A stretch of 64,000 nucleotides of DNA, taken from contig JAWKTE010000011.1 in assembly GCA_041401985.1 (NCBI GenBank), positions 1-64,000 on the forward strand. Reading direction: 5' to 3'. Below are positions 51,505-59,655 of the stretch, one piece after another (the first letter of the stretch is position 1; every line of letters starts with the position of its first letter). Position numbers and translations under genes: made by a program. Under the pieces are notes generated by a model that worked only from the letters and a program-made list of their open reading frames with translations, was not told the origin of the DNA and did not search any database. This DNA comes from JACKHA01 sp041401985. GTDB lineage: Bacteria > Planctomycetota > Phycisphaerae > Phycisphaerales > UBA1924.

Positions 51505-51885
51505 CGCGCGGCCATCGTCCTCCGCTCCCCCATTCCTCCCACCCCGCCGCCATCTCGTCCTTCGACCGAATCGTCGTTCCGTCCGAGCCCCGCGATCTCG
51601 AGTCGTGCTCCCCTCGCAGATCGGATTCCCATCCCCCACCCGGCACCCCACTCTGGGCCCGACTCGGGCACCCCCCCGCATGTCAAACGCCCACAAAGTC
51701 GGCTCGCGGCACTTCCCAGATCTCGATGACTGACGCTCGTTCCTCCCCGACATCCAGCATGCCCCGCTCGATCCACAACCGCACCGAACCCACTCCCGGG
51801 CCTCCAACCAGCAGCACGCCCATCCCCACCTCCGTCATGCACCGGAATGGCGTCCACTCCATCCCCTCCCCCTCCCCTCCACCCC
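51505..51885. other. Divergent gap between terC and the SLC13-type gene
   Basis: About 380 bp. A 51-aa minus-strand ORF at 51683-51838 (MTEVGMGVLLVGGPGVGSV at its start) looks vaguely protein-like but has no Shine-Dalgarno or known relative. Nothing else can be supported. Confidence 0.25.
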
Positions 51886-53695
51886 ATGGGCATCGACGCC
51901 TGGATCACCCTCATCACCATCCTGCTCATGTTCGCCGGCTCATGTCCGGGAGCGTCGGGGCCGACATCGTCGTCGTCGCCGCCATGGCCGTCCTGCTTGT
52001 CACGGGCGTGCTCACCCCCGCCGACGCCCTCCGCGGCTTCGCCAGCCCGCCGCTGGCCACCGTCGCCGTGCTCTACGTCGTCGCCGCCGCCCTGAAAGAA
52101 ACCGGCGCCCTGGCCCTGGCCACCCGCGCCCTGCTCGGCACGCCCAAGACCGCCCTGGCCGCCCAGGCCCGCCTGGTCCTGCCCGTCGGCGTCCTCTCCG
52201 GCGTGGTCAACAACACCCCCATCGTCGCCATGTTCCTACCGGTCATCGACGGCCTCTCCCGCCGCACCGGCATCCCCGCCAGCCGTCTCCTGCTCCCCCT
52301 CTCCTACGCCGCCATCCTCGGCGGCGTCTGCACCCTCATCGGCACCAGCACCAACCTCGTCGTCGACGGCATGATCAAGGCCCACAACGCCGGCGTCGCC
52401 GACGGCTCGCGCACCGGCCAGCACGTCGACGGGTTCTCCATGTTCTCCATCACGCCCATCGGCGTGCCCGTCGCCATTGCCGGACTGGCGTACATCCTCC
52501 TGCTCGGCCGCCGCCTCCTGCCCGACCGCTCCGCCAACGAGCCCGAGGCCCACGCCCCACGCCGATACACCGCCGCCTCCGCGTCCTGCCCACCTCGCCC
52601 GTCGTTGGCAAGACCCTTGAGGCCGCGGGCCTTCGCCACCTGCCCGGCCTGTTCCTTTCCCGCATCGAACGCGCCAGCGAGACCATCATCGCCGTCGGGC
52701 CCGAAGAGGTCCTCCACGCCGGCGATGTGCTCGTGTTCGTCGGCGTTGTCGAGTCCGTCGCCGACCTCCAGCAGATCAAGGGCCTTGAGCCCGCCGGCGA
52801 CGACACCGACGGCACCGCACGCCGCCGCTCCGGCAACCGCCTCATCGAGGCCGTCATCGGGCGCGACTCGCCCATCCTGGGCATGACCGTCCGCGAGGCC
52901 GGCATCCGCACCCGGTACGGCGCCGTCGTCGTCGGCGTGCACCGCCAGGGCCAGCGCAAGAAGGGCAAGATCGGCGACGTCATCCTCCGCCCCGGCGACA
53001 CCCTGCTCATGGAGGCCGCCCCCGGCTTCGCACGCCGCCACCGAAACTCCAGCGACTTCACCCTCGTCTCCGAGGTCGACGGCGCCGCCGCCCCGCGCCA
53101 CGAGAAGTCCTGGATCGCCCTGGCGATCCTCATCGCCATGGTCGCGCTGGCCGGTTCCGGCGTGCTCGACATGTTCGTCGCGGCCCTGCTCGCCGGCGGC
53201 GCGCTCATCGCCACCCGCTGCCTCACCGGCCAGACCGCCCGCAAGAGCCTGGACTGGACCGTGCTCGTCGTCATCGGCGGCGCGCTGGGCATCGGCGGCG
53301 CGATGGAGCAGTCCGGCCTGGCCACGTCCATCGCCCACGCCGTGCTCAACGCCGTCGACCCACTCTCCGCGGCCCTGGGCCCCTGGGTCCTGCTGGGCGT
53401 CGCCTACCTGCTCACCCTGGCCTTCACCGCCACCATCTCCAACAACGCCGCCGCCGCGCTCATGTTCCCCATCCTGCTCGAACTCGCCTCGGCCCGCGGC
53501 CTGGACTTCCGCCCGTTTGCCGTCTGCCTCGCCGTCGCCGCCTCCTGCGAGTTCTTCACACCAATCGGCTACCAGACCAACCTCATGGTCATGGGCCCCG
53601 GCGGCTACAAGTGGATCGACTACCTCCGCTTCGGCGGCCCGCTCACCATCCTCTGCGGCATCGTGTGCGTGGGGTTGGCGCCGGTGTTGTATTGA
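51886..53695 (+). CDS. SLC13/DASS-type transporter with TrkA-C domains, two frameshifts
   Basis: A full-length gene of about 603 codons interrupted twice. It starts MGIDAWITLITILLMF and should run on into GADIVVVAAMAVLLVTGVL, which lies in the next frame; the break is near 51925-51960. A second break near 52575-52590 separates RRYTAAS from LPTSPVVGKTLEAAGL. Between and after are typical features: VVNNTPIVAMFLPV (re-entrant loop), GTSTNLVVDG, RCK_C/TrkA-C-like VGPEEVLHAGDVLVFVG, and the second half TATISNNAAAALMFP with ANPIGYQTN-like FFTPIGYQTNLMV. Family members move sulfate or dicarboxylates with sodium. Two breaks in an otherwise well-kept gene suggest sequencing indels as much as decay. 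Confidence 0.8.
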
Positions 53696-53758
53696 CTGTC
53701 TTTGAGCGGGATGGCGCGTGGCTACTGCCGGTCCTGATGATGGCCGGCTCATTAACCT

Positions 53759-54574
53759 TTACTCGCGAGCGTTGCCCGATACACGGATTGCCAACGTCGC
53801 GTACATCTGCTTTGCGGCGGCTTCGAGTGGGCCAAAGTGCACGAAGATCAGGGGAGTGTCGGCGAGCTTCGTGTAGACTTCGACACGCCACTGAGGCTCC
53901 GACGCTTCAACGGCGTCCACGGCAACATCCCACTCCCCCGCGGCCGCGGATACCGCCGCGAGGGTCCCTGAGCCGATCTGATTCGCCAAGCCGTGCTCTA
54001 CCCTTACTTCGCGAATCGCGCGTGAGGGGATTTCGCGAACCGAGTCGCCCTGTACATCAACGCAAACCAGTCGCTCGGCGGAGTACCCGAACAAGTGTGC
54101 TCTGAACCGAGGCGGCTCGACGCCGAGTTCGAATCGAGAGGTGTCCTCGTGCCACTGAACAGACGGATCTCGCTCTGCGACTCGGCTCTTCAGGAGTTCA
54201 AACATCGACTTCGCAAACGCACGTGCGGCGGCGACCAATTCGTGGCTTGGAGCTCGGGTCGAATTCAACGCAACCCATGTGGTCCCCAAGGCGGCCACGA
54301 ACAATGGAATACCGATACCGAACCCGATTCCAATTGCTTCGGTCCCGTCAAAAGTCTCGCTTGTGCTTAGGGCCGCCCCGGCAACGGCCCCGACCGTCGC
54401 ACTCAGAATCAGCCATAGAATGGCGGAAGTCACAAAGTTCGATGCGCGATCCGCGCGGGCACGCTCCACATGCGCTTGATTGACCTTGGCAAGGTGCGTG
54501 ACCAACCCGGACTCCCACGGAGCCGTGGACAGAAAGGAACTCAGAGCCTTTGCAGCGGGCACGTCCTTTGGCAT
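53759..54574 (-). CDS. Hypothetical membrane protein, 271 aa
   Basis: Not recognised. Two membrane helices at about 45-65 and 80-100 (AILWLILSATVGAVAGAA and IGIGFGIGIPLFVAALGTTW) form a hairpin, followed by about 160 soluble residues with a beta-rich pattern (SAERLVCVDVQGDSVREI, VEVYTKLADTPLIFVHFG). Its base composition is clearly lower in GC than the neighbours, so it may be acquired. GGGAG stands before ATG 54574, and TACACT on the minus strand ends 16 nt upstream as a possible -10. Confidence 0.6.
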   Translation of the reverse strand: MPKDVPAAKALSSFLSTAPWESGLVTHLAKVNQAHVERARADRASNFVTSAILWLILSATVGAVAGAALSTSETFDGTEAIGIGFGIGIPLFVAALGTTWVALNSTRAPSHELVAAARAFAKSMFELLKSRVAERDPSVQWHEDTSRFELGVEPPRFRAHLFGYSAERLVCVDVQGDSVREIPSRAIREVRVEHGLANQIGSGTLAAVSAAAGEWDVAVDAVEASEPQWRVEVYTKLADTPLIFVHFGPLEAAAKQMYATLAIRVSGNARE

Positions 54575-54610
54575 GGCGAACTCCCGCACCAGTGTACCGG
54601 CAACTGTGCC

Positions 54611-54712
54611 ACCGAGTCACGCCCGCTCTGGGGCGTTACTCGGTGCCGATCAACCCGCGACCCACGAACGCCTTTGTGCGCAATCTGACGCGCCACGAGC
54701 ACCTTTGTGCGC
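54611..54712. repeat. 14-bp hairpin and 31-bp direct repeats
   Basis: 54611-54624 pairs with 54631-54644 (ACCGAGTCACGCCC against its complement, one mismatch, 6-nt loop). Then CCTTTGTGCGC occurs at 54671-54681 and 54702-54712 within two degenerate 31-bp direct repeats. Both are just upstream of the minus-strand gene at 54574, so they could be operator sites. The rest of 54590-54924 holds no gene that I can support. Confidence 0.55.
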
Positions 54713-54924
54713 CAATTACTGCCCATAACCCAACACCCCCTTTTGAACCCACCCCACCCCATGCAATCCTGACTGCATGGCCGCCCCGCCCGCCCATCCC
54801 GAACCAGCCCAACCCGAGTCTTCCCAACTCGAAGCCGATCTCCAAGACCCTATCGGCGAAGTCTCCGTCAGCCCGCCGCCCGCCCACGCGCGCGATCCGC
54901 CCGCCACGTTCACGACGCCCGCCC

Positions 54925-56133
54925 CTACTCCTGCAGCGCCAGCCGGCACATCAGTTCCACGCCGGTCGGGATCGCCTCGTCGTTGAAGTCGAATCCGGGC
55001 TGGTGCAGCAATGCCGGCGGCTCCTGGCCCGCGGGGGTCAGGCCCAGGCAGAAGAAGCAGGCGGGCACGTGCTCGGCGTAGTACGAGAAATCCTCGCCGC
55101 CCATGAACGCGGTGGGGATGTGGATCACGCGTTCCGGCCCGAGGCTGTCGCGCGCGATCGAGAAGAAGCGCTCGGCGGCCCCGTGGTCGTTGGCCGTGAC
55201 GGGGTAGCCGGGCTGCCAGTCGATCTCGGCGCGGCAGCCGTGGGCCTGGGCCGTGTGCTCGACCACGCGGAAGAACAGCTCGCGGGCCGTGGCCCGGGTC
55301 GCGGGCGAGAGCGTGCGGATCGTGCCCGTGATGGTGCAGGTCTCGGGGATGATGTTGTTGGCGGTGCCGGCGTTGATCTGGCAGACGGAGCAGACGAAGG
55401 GCTCGCGCGCGTCGATGCCGCGGGAGGCGATGGTCTGGAGGGCCACGACGACGTTCGAGCATGCGGCAATAGGGTCGCGTGCGGCGTGGAAGAACGCGGC
55501 GTGCCCGCCGACGCCGCGGATGGTCACGACGAAGTCGTCGGTGGAGGCCAGCAGCGGGCCCGGGCGCGAGCCAACGGAGCCGAGGGGCATGGTGGGCCAG
55601 CCGTGGAGGCCGAAGATGCGGTCAATGGTGGGGCGGCTGGTGGGCAGGCCGGAGTCCTTCAGGGCGAGCGCGCCGTCCTTGACCATGTGCTCGCCGCCGC
55701 CGCCGTTCTCCTCGGCGGGCTGGAAGAGGAACGCGACGTGGTTGGGCCGCTCGGGCGTGCGGGCCAGCACGCGGGCGGCCCCGAGGAGGATGGTGGTGTG
55801 CCCGTCGTGCCCGCAGGCGTGCATGACGTTGGGGGTGGTGGAGGCGTGGGGCTTGCCCGTGGCCTCGTGGATGGGCAGGGCGTCCATGTCGGCCCGGAGG
55901 GCGACGGTGGGGGTGTCGGGCGTGGGGCGCGTGGCCGGGAGGTACCCCACCAGCCCGGTGCCCTTGGCCAGGGCGGTGCGGACGGTCATGCCGAGGGCCG
56001 CGAGCTGGCGCGCGGCCAGGGCGCTGGTGCGTCGCTCCTCCCACGAGAGTTCGGGGTGCTGGTGGAGGTCACGCCGAATCCGGACAAGGTCGGGCAGTTC
56101 GGCCTGGATGGCGGCGCGGAGCGCGGTGGGCAT
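54925..56133 (-). CDS. M20-family amidohydrolase (aminoacylase/carboxypeptidase type)
   Basis: 402-aa metalloamidase that removes an acyl or aminoacyl group; the cellular substrate is unknown. Family motifs: RRDLHQHPELSWEERRTS, ALRADMDALPI, MHACGHDGHT and FLFQPAEENGGGGEHM, which supply the dinuclear metal ligands (Cys/His/Asp/Glu), with GGEDFSYYAEH at the C-terminal site. Length is normal for the family. TACCCT on the minus strand ends 5 nt before ATG 56133 and overlaps a similar box for the divergent gene. Cytoplasmic. Confidence 0.92.
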   Translation of the reverse strand: MPTALRAAIQAELPDLVRIRRDLHQHPELSWEERRTSALAARQLAALGMTVRTALAKGTGLVGYLPATRPTPDTPTVALRADMDALPIHEATGKPHASTTPNVMHACGHDGHTTILLGAARVLARTPERPNHVAFLFQPAEENGGGGEHMVKDGALALKDSGLPTSRPTIDRIFGLHGWPTMPLGSVGSRPGPLLASTDDFVVTIRGVGGHAAFFHAARDPIAACSNVVVALQTIASRGIDAREPFVCSVCQINAGTANNIIPETCTITGTIRTLSPATRATARELFFRVVEHTAQAHGCRAEIDWQPGYPVTANDHGAAERFFSIARDSLGPERVIHIPTAFMGGEDFSYYAEHVPACFFCLGLTPAGQEPPALLHQPGFDFNDEAIPTGVELMCRLALQE

Positions 56134-56138
56134 GGTCA

Positions 56139-56148
56139 AGGGTAGTCT
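56139..56148. promoter_or_regulatory. Overlapping divergent -10-like boxes
   Basis: TAGTCT (56143-56148, plus strand) ends 6 nt before ATG 56155. TACCCT (56139-56144, minus strand) ends 5 nt before ATG 56133. Two genes 21 bp apart would then have overlapping, mutually exclusive promoters and leaderless starts. Confidence 0.45.
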
Positions 56149-56154
56149 TGGATG

Positions 56155-57230
56155 ATGTGGAAGCCGCTCTCGCCGGAGTTTGGTTCGAGGCTGGCGCGGC
56201 TGGCGCTGGCGGGGGTGCGCCGGGAGTTTCCGAACAAGTTGGACCACGTGATGGGGTCGGCGGCGGACGTGCGCGGGCCGCGGGACCTGCACCCGGCGTT
56301 CTATGGGTGTTACGACTGGCACTCGGCGGTGCACGGGCACTGGCTGCTGGCGCGGGTGCTGCGGTTGTGCCCGGACGTGGCGGAGCACGACGAAATCGCG
56401 GGCGTGCTGGACGAGCACCTGACGCCGGAGAAAATCGCGGCGGAGGCCGCGTACTTCAAGCGCCCCGAGTCGCGGGCGTTCGAGCGGACGTACGGGTGGG
56501 CGTGGGCGCTGAAGTTGCATGAGGAGGTGGGGCGGGGGGCGAAGACCGGTGGCGCGGCGGCGGGTGACGGTGTGGGGGCGCGGTGTCGGGCGTGGGAAGA
56601 GGCGATGCGGCCCTTGGCCGAGGTCGTCGCGGATCGGTACGCGGGGTATCTGCCGCGGCTCTCGTATCCGGTGCGGACTGGGGTGCATCCGAACACGGCC
56701 TTCGGGGTGCTGTTCGCGTGGGACTGGGCGGCGTGGTCGGGCAACGCGTCGCTTGCGTGGCTTGTGGACGAGACGGCGCTGCGTTTCTTCGGGCGTGACG
56801 AGGAGTACCCGGCGTGGCTGGAGCCGTCGGGCTCGGACTTCTTCTCTGCTTGCCTGGTGGAGGCGGCGTTGATGTCGCGCGTGCTTGCGGCGGACGAGTT
56901 CGTCGAGTGGTTCGCCACGTTTCTGCGGGGCGCGGCTCGCGGCGAGCCGGCAAGCCTGTTCACGCCGGCGGAGGTGTCGGACCGGAGCGATCCGCAGATC
57001 GTGCATCTGGACGGGCTGAACCTGAGCCGCGCGTGGTGCATGCGGATGGTGGCGGGGGCGCTGCGTGCGGCGGAGGGCAGGATGGGTGGAGCGAGGATGC
57101 TCGGGCGGTACTGCTCGAGTCGGCGGACCGGCACGAGGCGGCGTCGCTGGCGTTCGTGGCGAGCGGGGACTACGCGGGCGAGCACTGGCTGGGGACGTTT
57201 GCGCTGCTGGCGTTGACGGGGGCGGATTGA
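56155..57230 (+). CDS. DUF2891-family protein, one frameshift
   Basis: About 358 aa. The N-terminal two thirds match the DUF2891 pattern: DLHPAFYGCYDWHSAVHGHW, AYFKRPESRAFERTYGWAW, VRTGVHPNTAFG, EPSGSDFFSACLVEA and HLDGLNLSRAWC. The family probably has an alpha/alpha-toroid enzyme fold of unknown activity. The frame changes near 57085-57100: the expected end (ADRHEAASLAFVASGDYAGE and HWLGTFALLAL) is in another frame and stops at 57230. So the gene has one indel. ATG 56155 is preferred over the overlapping ATG 56152 for its spacing from the upstream box. Confidence 0.82.
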
Positions 57231-57276
57231 GGCCGGTTCGTGGCTTCTCGCGAGACTGGGCGTCGCTGGTTGGTCG

Positions 57277-57308
57277 CCACGCCCGCGCTGCGCGTGGGCG
57301 TGCCACCC
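57277..57308. repeat. 32-bp palindromic repeat (copy 2)
   Basis: Same 32 bases as 34763-34794. Lies between the DUF2891 gene and the carbonic-anhydrase-like gene. Confidence 0.75.
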
Positions 57309-57340
57309 ACTCTGGCCCGGCGGGGCGTCGGGCGGGCTGG

Positions 57341-57346
57341 TATCGT
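57341..57346 (+). promoter_or_regulatory. -10-like box TATCGT for the gene at 57353
   Basis: TATCGT ends 6 nt before the ATG. Confidence 0.45.
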
Positions 57347-57352
57347 GGGCGG

Positions 57353-57802
57353 ATGGACTACGAGAGCCGGGTGAAGTATGAGGCGGCGCGGATCCACGCG
57401 GCCGCGCTGTATTGCTCCGACGGGCGTGTCGGCGAGCACTTCGACGACTTCCTTCAGAACGGGCTGGGGCTGCCGCGGTACGACCGGTTGTCGCTGCCGG
57501 GGGGAGCGGCGTGCCTGGCGGGGCATCCGGAGGCGACGCTCGAGGAGCGAGGCGTTGTGGACGAGCTGCGGTTCCTCGTAGACGTACACAAACTCAAGCG
57601 GGTGGTGCTGGTGGCGCACCAGGGGTGCGCGTTCTATGCGACGCGCCTGGGGCTGAAGGAGCCGCGGCTGGAACTGGTGCAGCGGGCGGACCTGGTGCGT
57701 GCGGCGGCGTATGTGCAGCGGGTGACGGGGCTGGACCAGATCGAGGGGTACTTCCTGCGGCTGGTGGACGGCAAGGCGCGGTTCGAGGGGGTGGAGGTGT
57801 AG
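57353..57802 (+). CDS. Beta-carbonic-anhydrase-like protein, 149 aa
   Basis: YCSDGRVGEHFDDFL carries the C-x-D-x-R zinc and Asp-Arg dyad motif of beta carbonic anhydrases. VVLVAHQGCAFYATRLG holds the matching H-x2-C. YDRLSLPGGAACL lies where the family has an R-x-AN-x-V loop. At 149 aa it is shorter than most active enzymes (about 190-220) and the usual HTDCG is replaced by HQGCAF. So zinc can probably bind but catalysis is uncertain. No bicarbonate or rubisco-related genes are near. Confidence 0.75.
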   Translation: MDYESRVKYEAARIHAAALYCSDGRVGEHFDDFLQNGLGLPRYDRLSLPGGAACLAGHPEATLEERGVVDELRFLVDVHKLKRVVLVAHQGCAFYATRLGLKEPRLELVQRADLVRAAAYVQRVTGLDQIEGYFLRLVDGKARFEGVEV

Positions 57803-57837
57803 GGGGGGGTGGGCGCGCGAGATGACAAGGAGGTCGG

Positions 57838-58071
57838 ATGGTGCCACAGCAACCACCACGAGACGAACAGAACCCGGTGCTCGAGGAGATCTGGGCGATC
57901 CGAGAACGCATGTGGCGTGAGGCCGGTGGGACAGCGAAGGGATACGTTGAGCGGCTGCGGCGGCTTGAGGCGGAGCGACGCAACGCGGAACGGGCGGCGC
58001 CGGAGCGCAAGAAGCGCAAGTCGGCGGAGCGGAGTGAGGCCGAGTCTCGGTCACTGATAGGAGGGTTTGCC
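57838..58071 (+). CDS. Small antitoxin-like helical protein, continuing in frame into the next gene
   Basis: An AAGGAGG site stands 4-5 nt before the ATG. The reading NPVLEEIWAIRERMWREAGG and AKGYVERLRRLEAERR is the pattern of short helical proteins common in planctomycetes and cyanobacteria, many of which are listed as orphan antitoxins. No stop codon separates it from the next gene; the two read through as 233 aa. A TGA-TAG pair lies in the next frame at about 58046-58050, so a lost indel may have removed the stop. No toxin partner of known type is adjacent. Confidence 0.55.
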
Positions 58072-58539
58072 ATGCGCAACGGGTCGTTCGTCGTCGCTCT
58101 GTTCACCGCGTTCGCGTTGCTGGCGGGGCTGGACTGGTTGCCGGCGTCGCCGGAACAGGAAGGGGCCGCGGCCCAGGCGCCCCGGGAGTCGGCCGAGCCG
58201 ACGCGCCTGGCGATCGTGTGGACGAGCGGGGACCCGCACGTGGCCCACCGCATGACGCTCATGTACGCGGGAGCCGCGAAGCGCAACGGGTGGTTCGAAG
58301 AGGTGCGGCTGGTGATCTGGGGCCCGTCGCAGCGGCTGGTGGTGGCGGACAAGGACGTGCGGGCATATATCGAGCGGCTGATCGAGGGCGGGGTGGTGGT
58401 GGAGGCGTGCCTGGCGTGCGCGGACTCCTACGGCATCGCCGATGACCTGCGGGCGATCCCGGGAGTGGAGGTGCGGTACATGGGCGGGCCTGTGAGCGAG
58501 TTTCTGAAGAGCGAGGAGTGGGAGGTGGTGACGTTTTGA
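58072..58539 (+). CDS. Exported DsrE/F-like protein, 155 aa
   Basis: A GGAGG site stands 6-7 nt before ATG 58072, so it is likely translated on its own despite the in-frame upstream ORF. An N-terminal hydrophobic stretch (FVVALFTAFALLAGLDWL) looks like a signal or anchor. The rest follows a DsrE/DsrF fold: RLAIVWTSGDPHVAHRMTLM, EVRLVIWGPSQRL and VVVEACLACADSYGIADDL, with a CLAC pair that could carry sulfur or a disulfide. Downstream lies the promoter of the Abi gene. Confidence 0.75.
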   Translation: MRNGSFVVALFTAFALLAGLDWLPASPEQEGAAAQAPRESAEPTRLAIVWTSGDPHVAHRMTLMYAGAAKRNGWFEEVRLVIWGPSQRLVVADKDVRAYIERLIEGGVVVEACLACADSYGIADDLRAIPGVEVRYMGGPVSEFLKSEEWEVVTF

Positions 58540-58616
58540 CGGGTCTAGGCGCGAGGGGGGACACTCTGCACCGAGGACTCGAGCCAAGAATTGGTCGAAA
58601 GTCTGTTGACAGCCTG

Positions 58617-58646
58617 TTGACAGGCGGCGCGGTATACCGATAGTAT
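58617..58646 (+). promoter_or_regulatory. Sigma-70-type promoter of the Abi locus
   Basis: TTGACA at 58617-58622 and TAGTAT at 58641-58646, 18 bp apart. A second TTGACA lies 11 bp upstream (58606-58611). A full -35 box is unusual in this window. The predicted start is about 58653. Confidence 0.65.
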
Positions 58647-58652
58647 TCCTGT

Positions 58653-58701
58653 AGTACACCCGCCGGGCGCGCCGCGAGGCAGCTCACTTCGGCGGGTTTT
58701 T
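58653..58701 (+). ncRNA. Candidate small RNA / terminated leader before the Abi gene
   Basis: From the predicted start the RNA would have an outer stem CCCGCCG (58659-58665) with CGGCGGG (58690-58696), an inner GCC-GCGA-GGC hairpin with a GNRA loop (58670-58679), a 9-10 nt single strand, and a UUUUU tail (58697-58701). So transcription could stop after about 49 nt, 21 nt before the Abi start. It may be an attenuator or a separate RNA acting with the protein. Confidence 0.55.
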
Positions 58702-58722
58702 CTTGCGCCTGCGGAGCCGGTC

Positions 58723-59634
58723 TTGGAGTACGCCAAACCAGCGTTGACGTTGGAGCAGCAGGCAGATCGGCTTCTCGGACGCGGGCTGATCGCATCGCGA
58801 GCCGATCTCATCGAGCGGCTGCGCGTGGTCGGGTACTACAGACTCAGCGCGTACTGGCACCCGTTCCGGCGCGACGATCCAAGCCAACCCGGCGCCCTCT
58901 TGGATGAGTTCCGAGAGGGAACATCGCTCGACGTAGTCTGGGATCGCTATGTATTCGATCGCCAGCTCAGACTCATCGTGCTCGACGCAATGGAGCGGAT
59001 CGAAGTGGCTCTCAGGGCGATGCTCGCCTTGGAGCACGCCACGCGGCATGGCCAATTCGGGTACGCGCTTGATCGACGCGCGGTTCCGCACTTGGCCTGG
59101 GATCGTGTTGGTGATCTGCTCTCCAGAATCGCGATCGAGCAGGCTCGGAGCAAGGAGGCGTTCGCGAAGCACTTTCGGAGCCGCTACGGCGATGAACACG
59201 CGTTCTTACCGCTCTGGATGGCGGCGGAAATCATGACGTTCGGTACGCTCCTCACGCTGTACACCGCGACTAGTTCAGAAGTGCGCCGTGCGGTTGCAAG
59301 CGCATTCGGCGTGCATGACACCGTGTTCGAGTCTTGGTTCAAGTCTCTCAACGTGGTTCGGAACATCTGCGCGCATCACGGAAGGCTCTGGAATCGAGAG
59401 CTGGGGCTTTCGCCGAAGATCCCCGAACGTCTCACCGAGTGGAAACACCCCGTGCGAGTGAAGGGCGACCGAGTGTTCGGTATTCTCACGATCTGCAAGT
59501 GGAGCCTTGACCGAGTGTCGAGCCCATCCTCGTGGGGGGAACGAGTTGTAGGATTGCTACGGCAGCATCCGCGCGTTCCACTGGTGAGCATGGGTTTCCC
59601 CGAAGGCTGGGAATGCTCTCCGATCTGGCGATAG
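58723..59634 (+). CDS. Abi-family (AbiD/AbiF-like, Abi_2) abortive-infection protein
   Basis: 303 aa, the typical size. The N-terminal GRGLIASRADLIERLRVVGY with YYRLSAYWHPFR and the C-terminal VVRNICAHHGRLWNREL are hallmarks. The R-N-x4-H element (R213-H218) is the HEPN ribonuclease motif, so the protein probably cleaves RNA on phage infection. The start is TTG with GGAG 6 nt upstream. GC content and codon use are visibly lower than in flanking genes, suggesting horizontal gain. It is preceded by its own promoter and a small terminated RNA. Confidence 0.9.
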   Translation: MEYAKPALTLEQQADRLLGRGLIASRADLIERLRVVGYYRLSAYWHPFRRDDPSQPGALLDEFREGTSLDVVWDRYVFDRQLRLIVLDAMERIEVALRAMLALEHATRHGQFGYALDRRAVPHLAWDRVGDLLSRIAIEQARSKEAFAKHFRSRYGDEHAFLPLWMAAEIMTFGTLLTLYTATSSEVRRAVASAFGVHDTVFESWFKSLNVVRNICAHHGRLWNRELGLSPKIPERLTEWKHPVRVKGDRVFGILTICKWSLDRVSSPSSWGERVVGLLRQHPRVPLVSMGFPEGWECSPIWR

Positions 59635-59655
59635 CTCGTCGCGGTGTTGGGTCCG

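Noticed and set aside
51683..51838. 51-aa minus-strand ORF between terC and the SLC13-type gene
   Set aside because: No Shine-Dalgarno, no -10 box at the usual distance and no known relative; kept only as a note.
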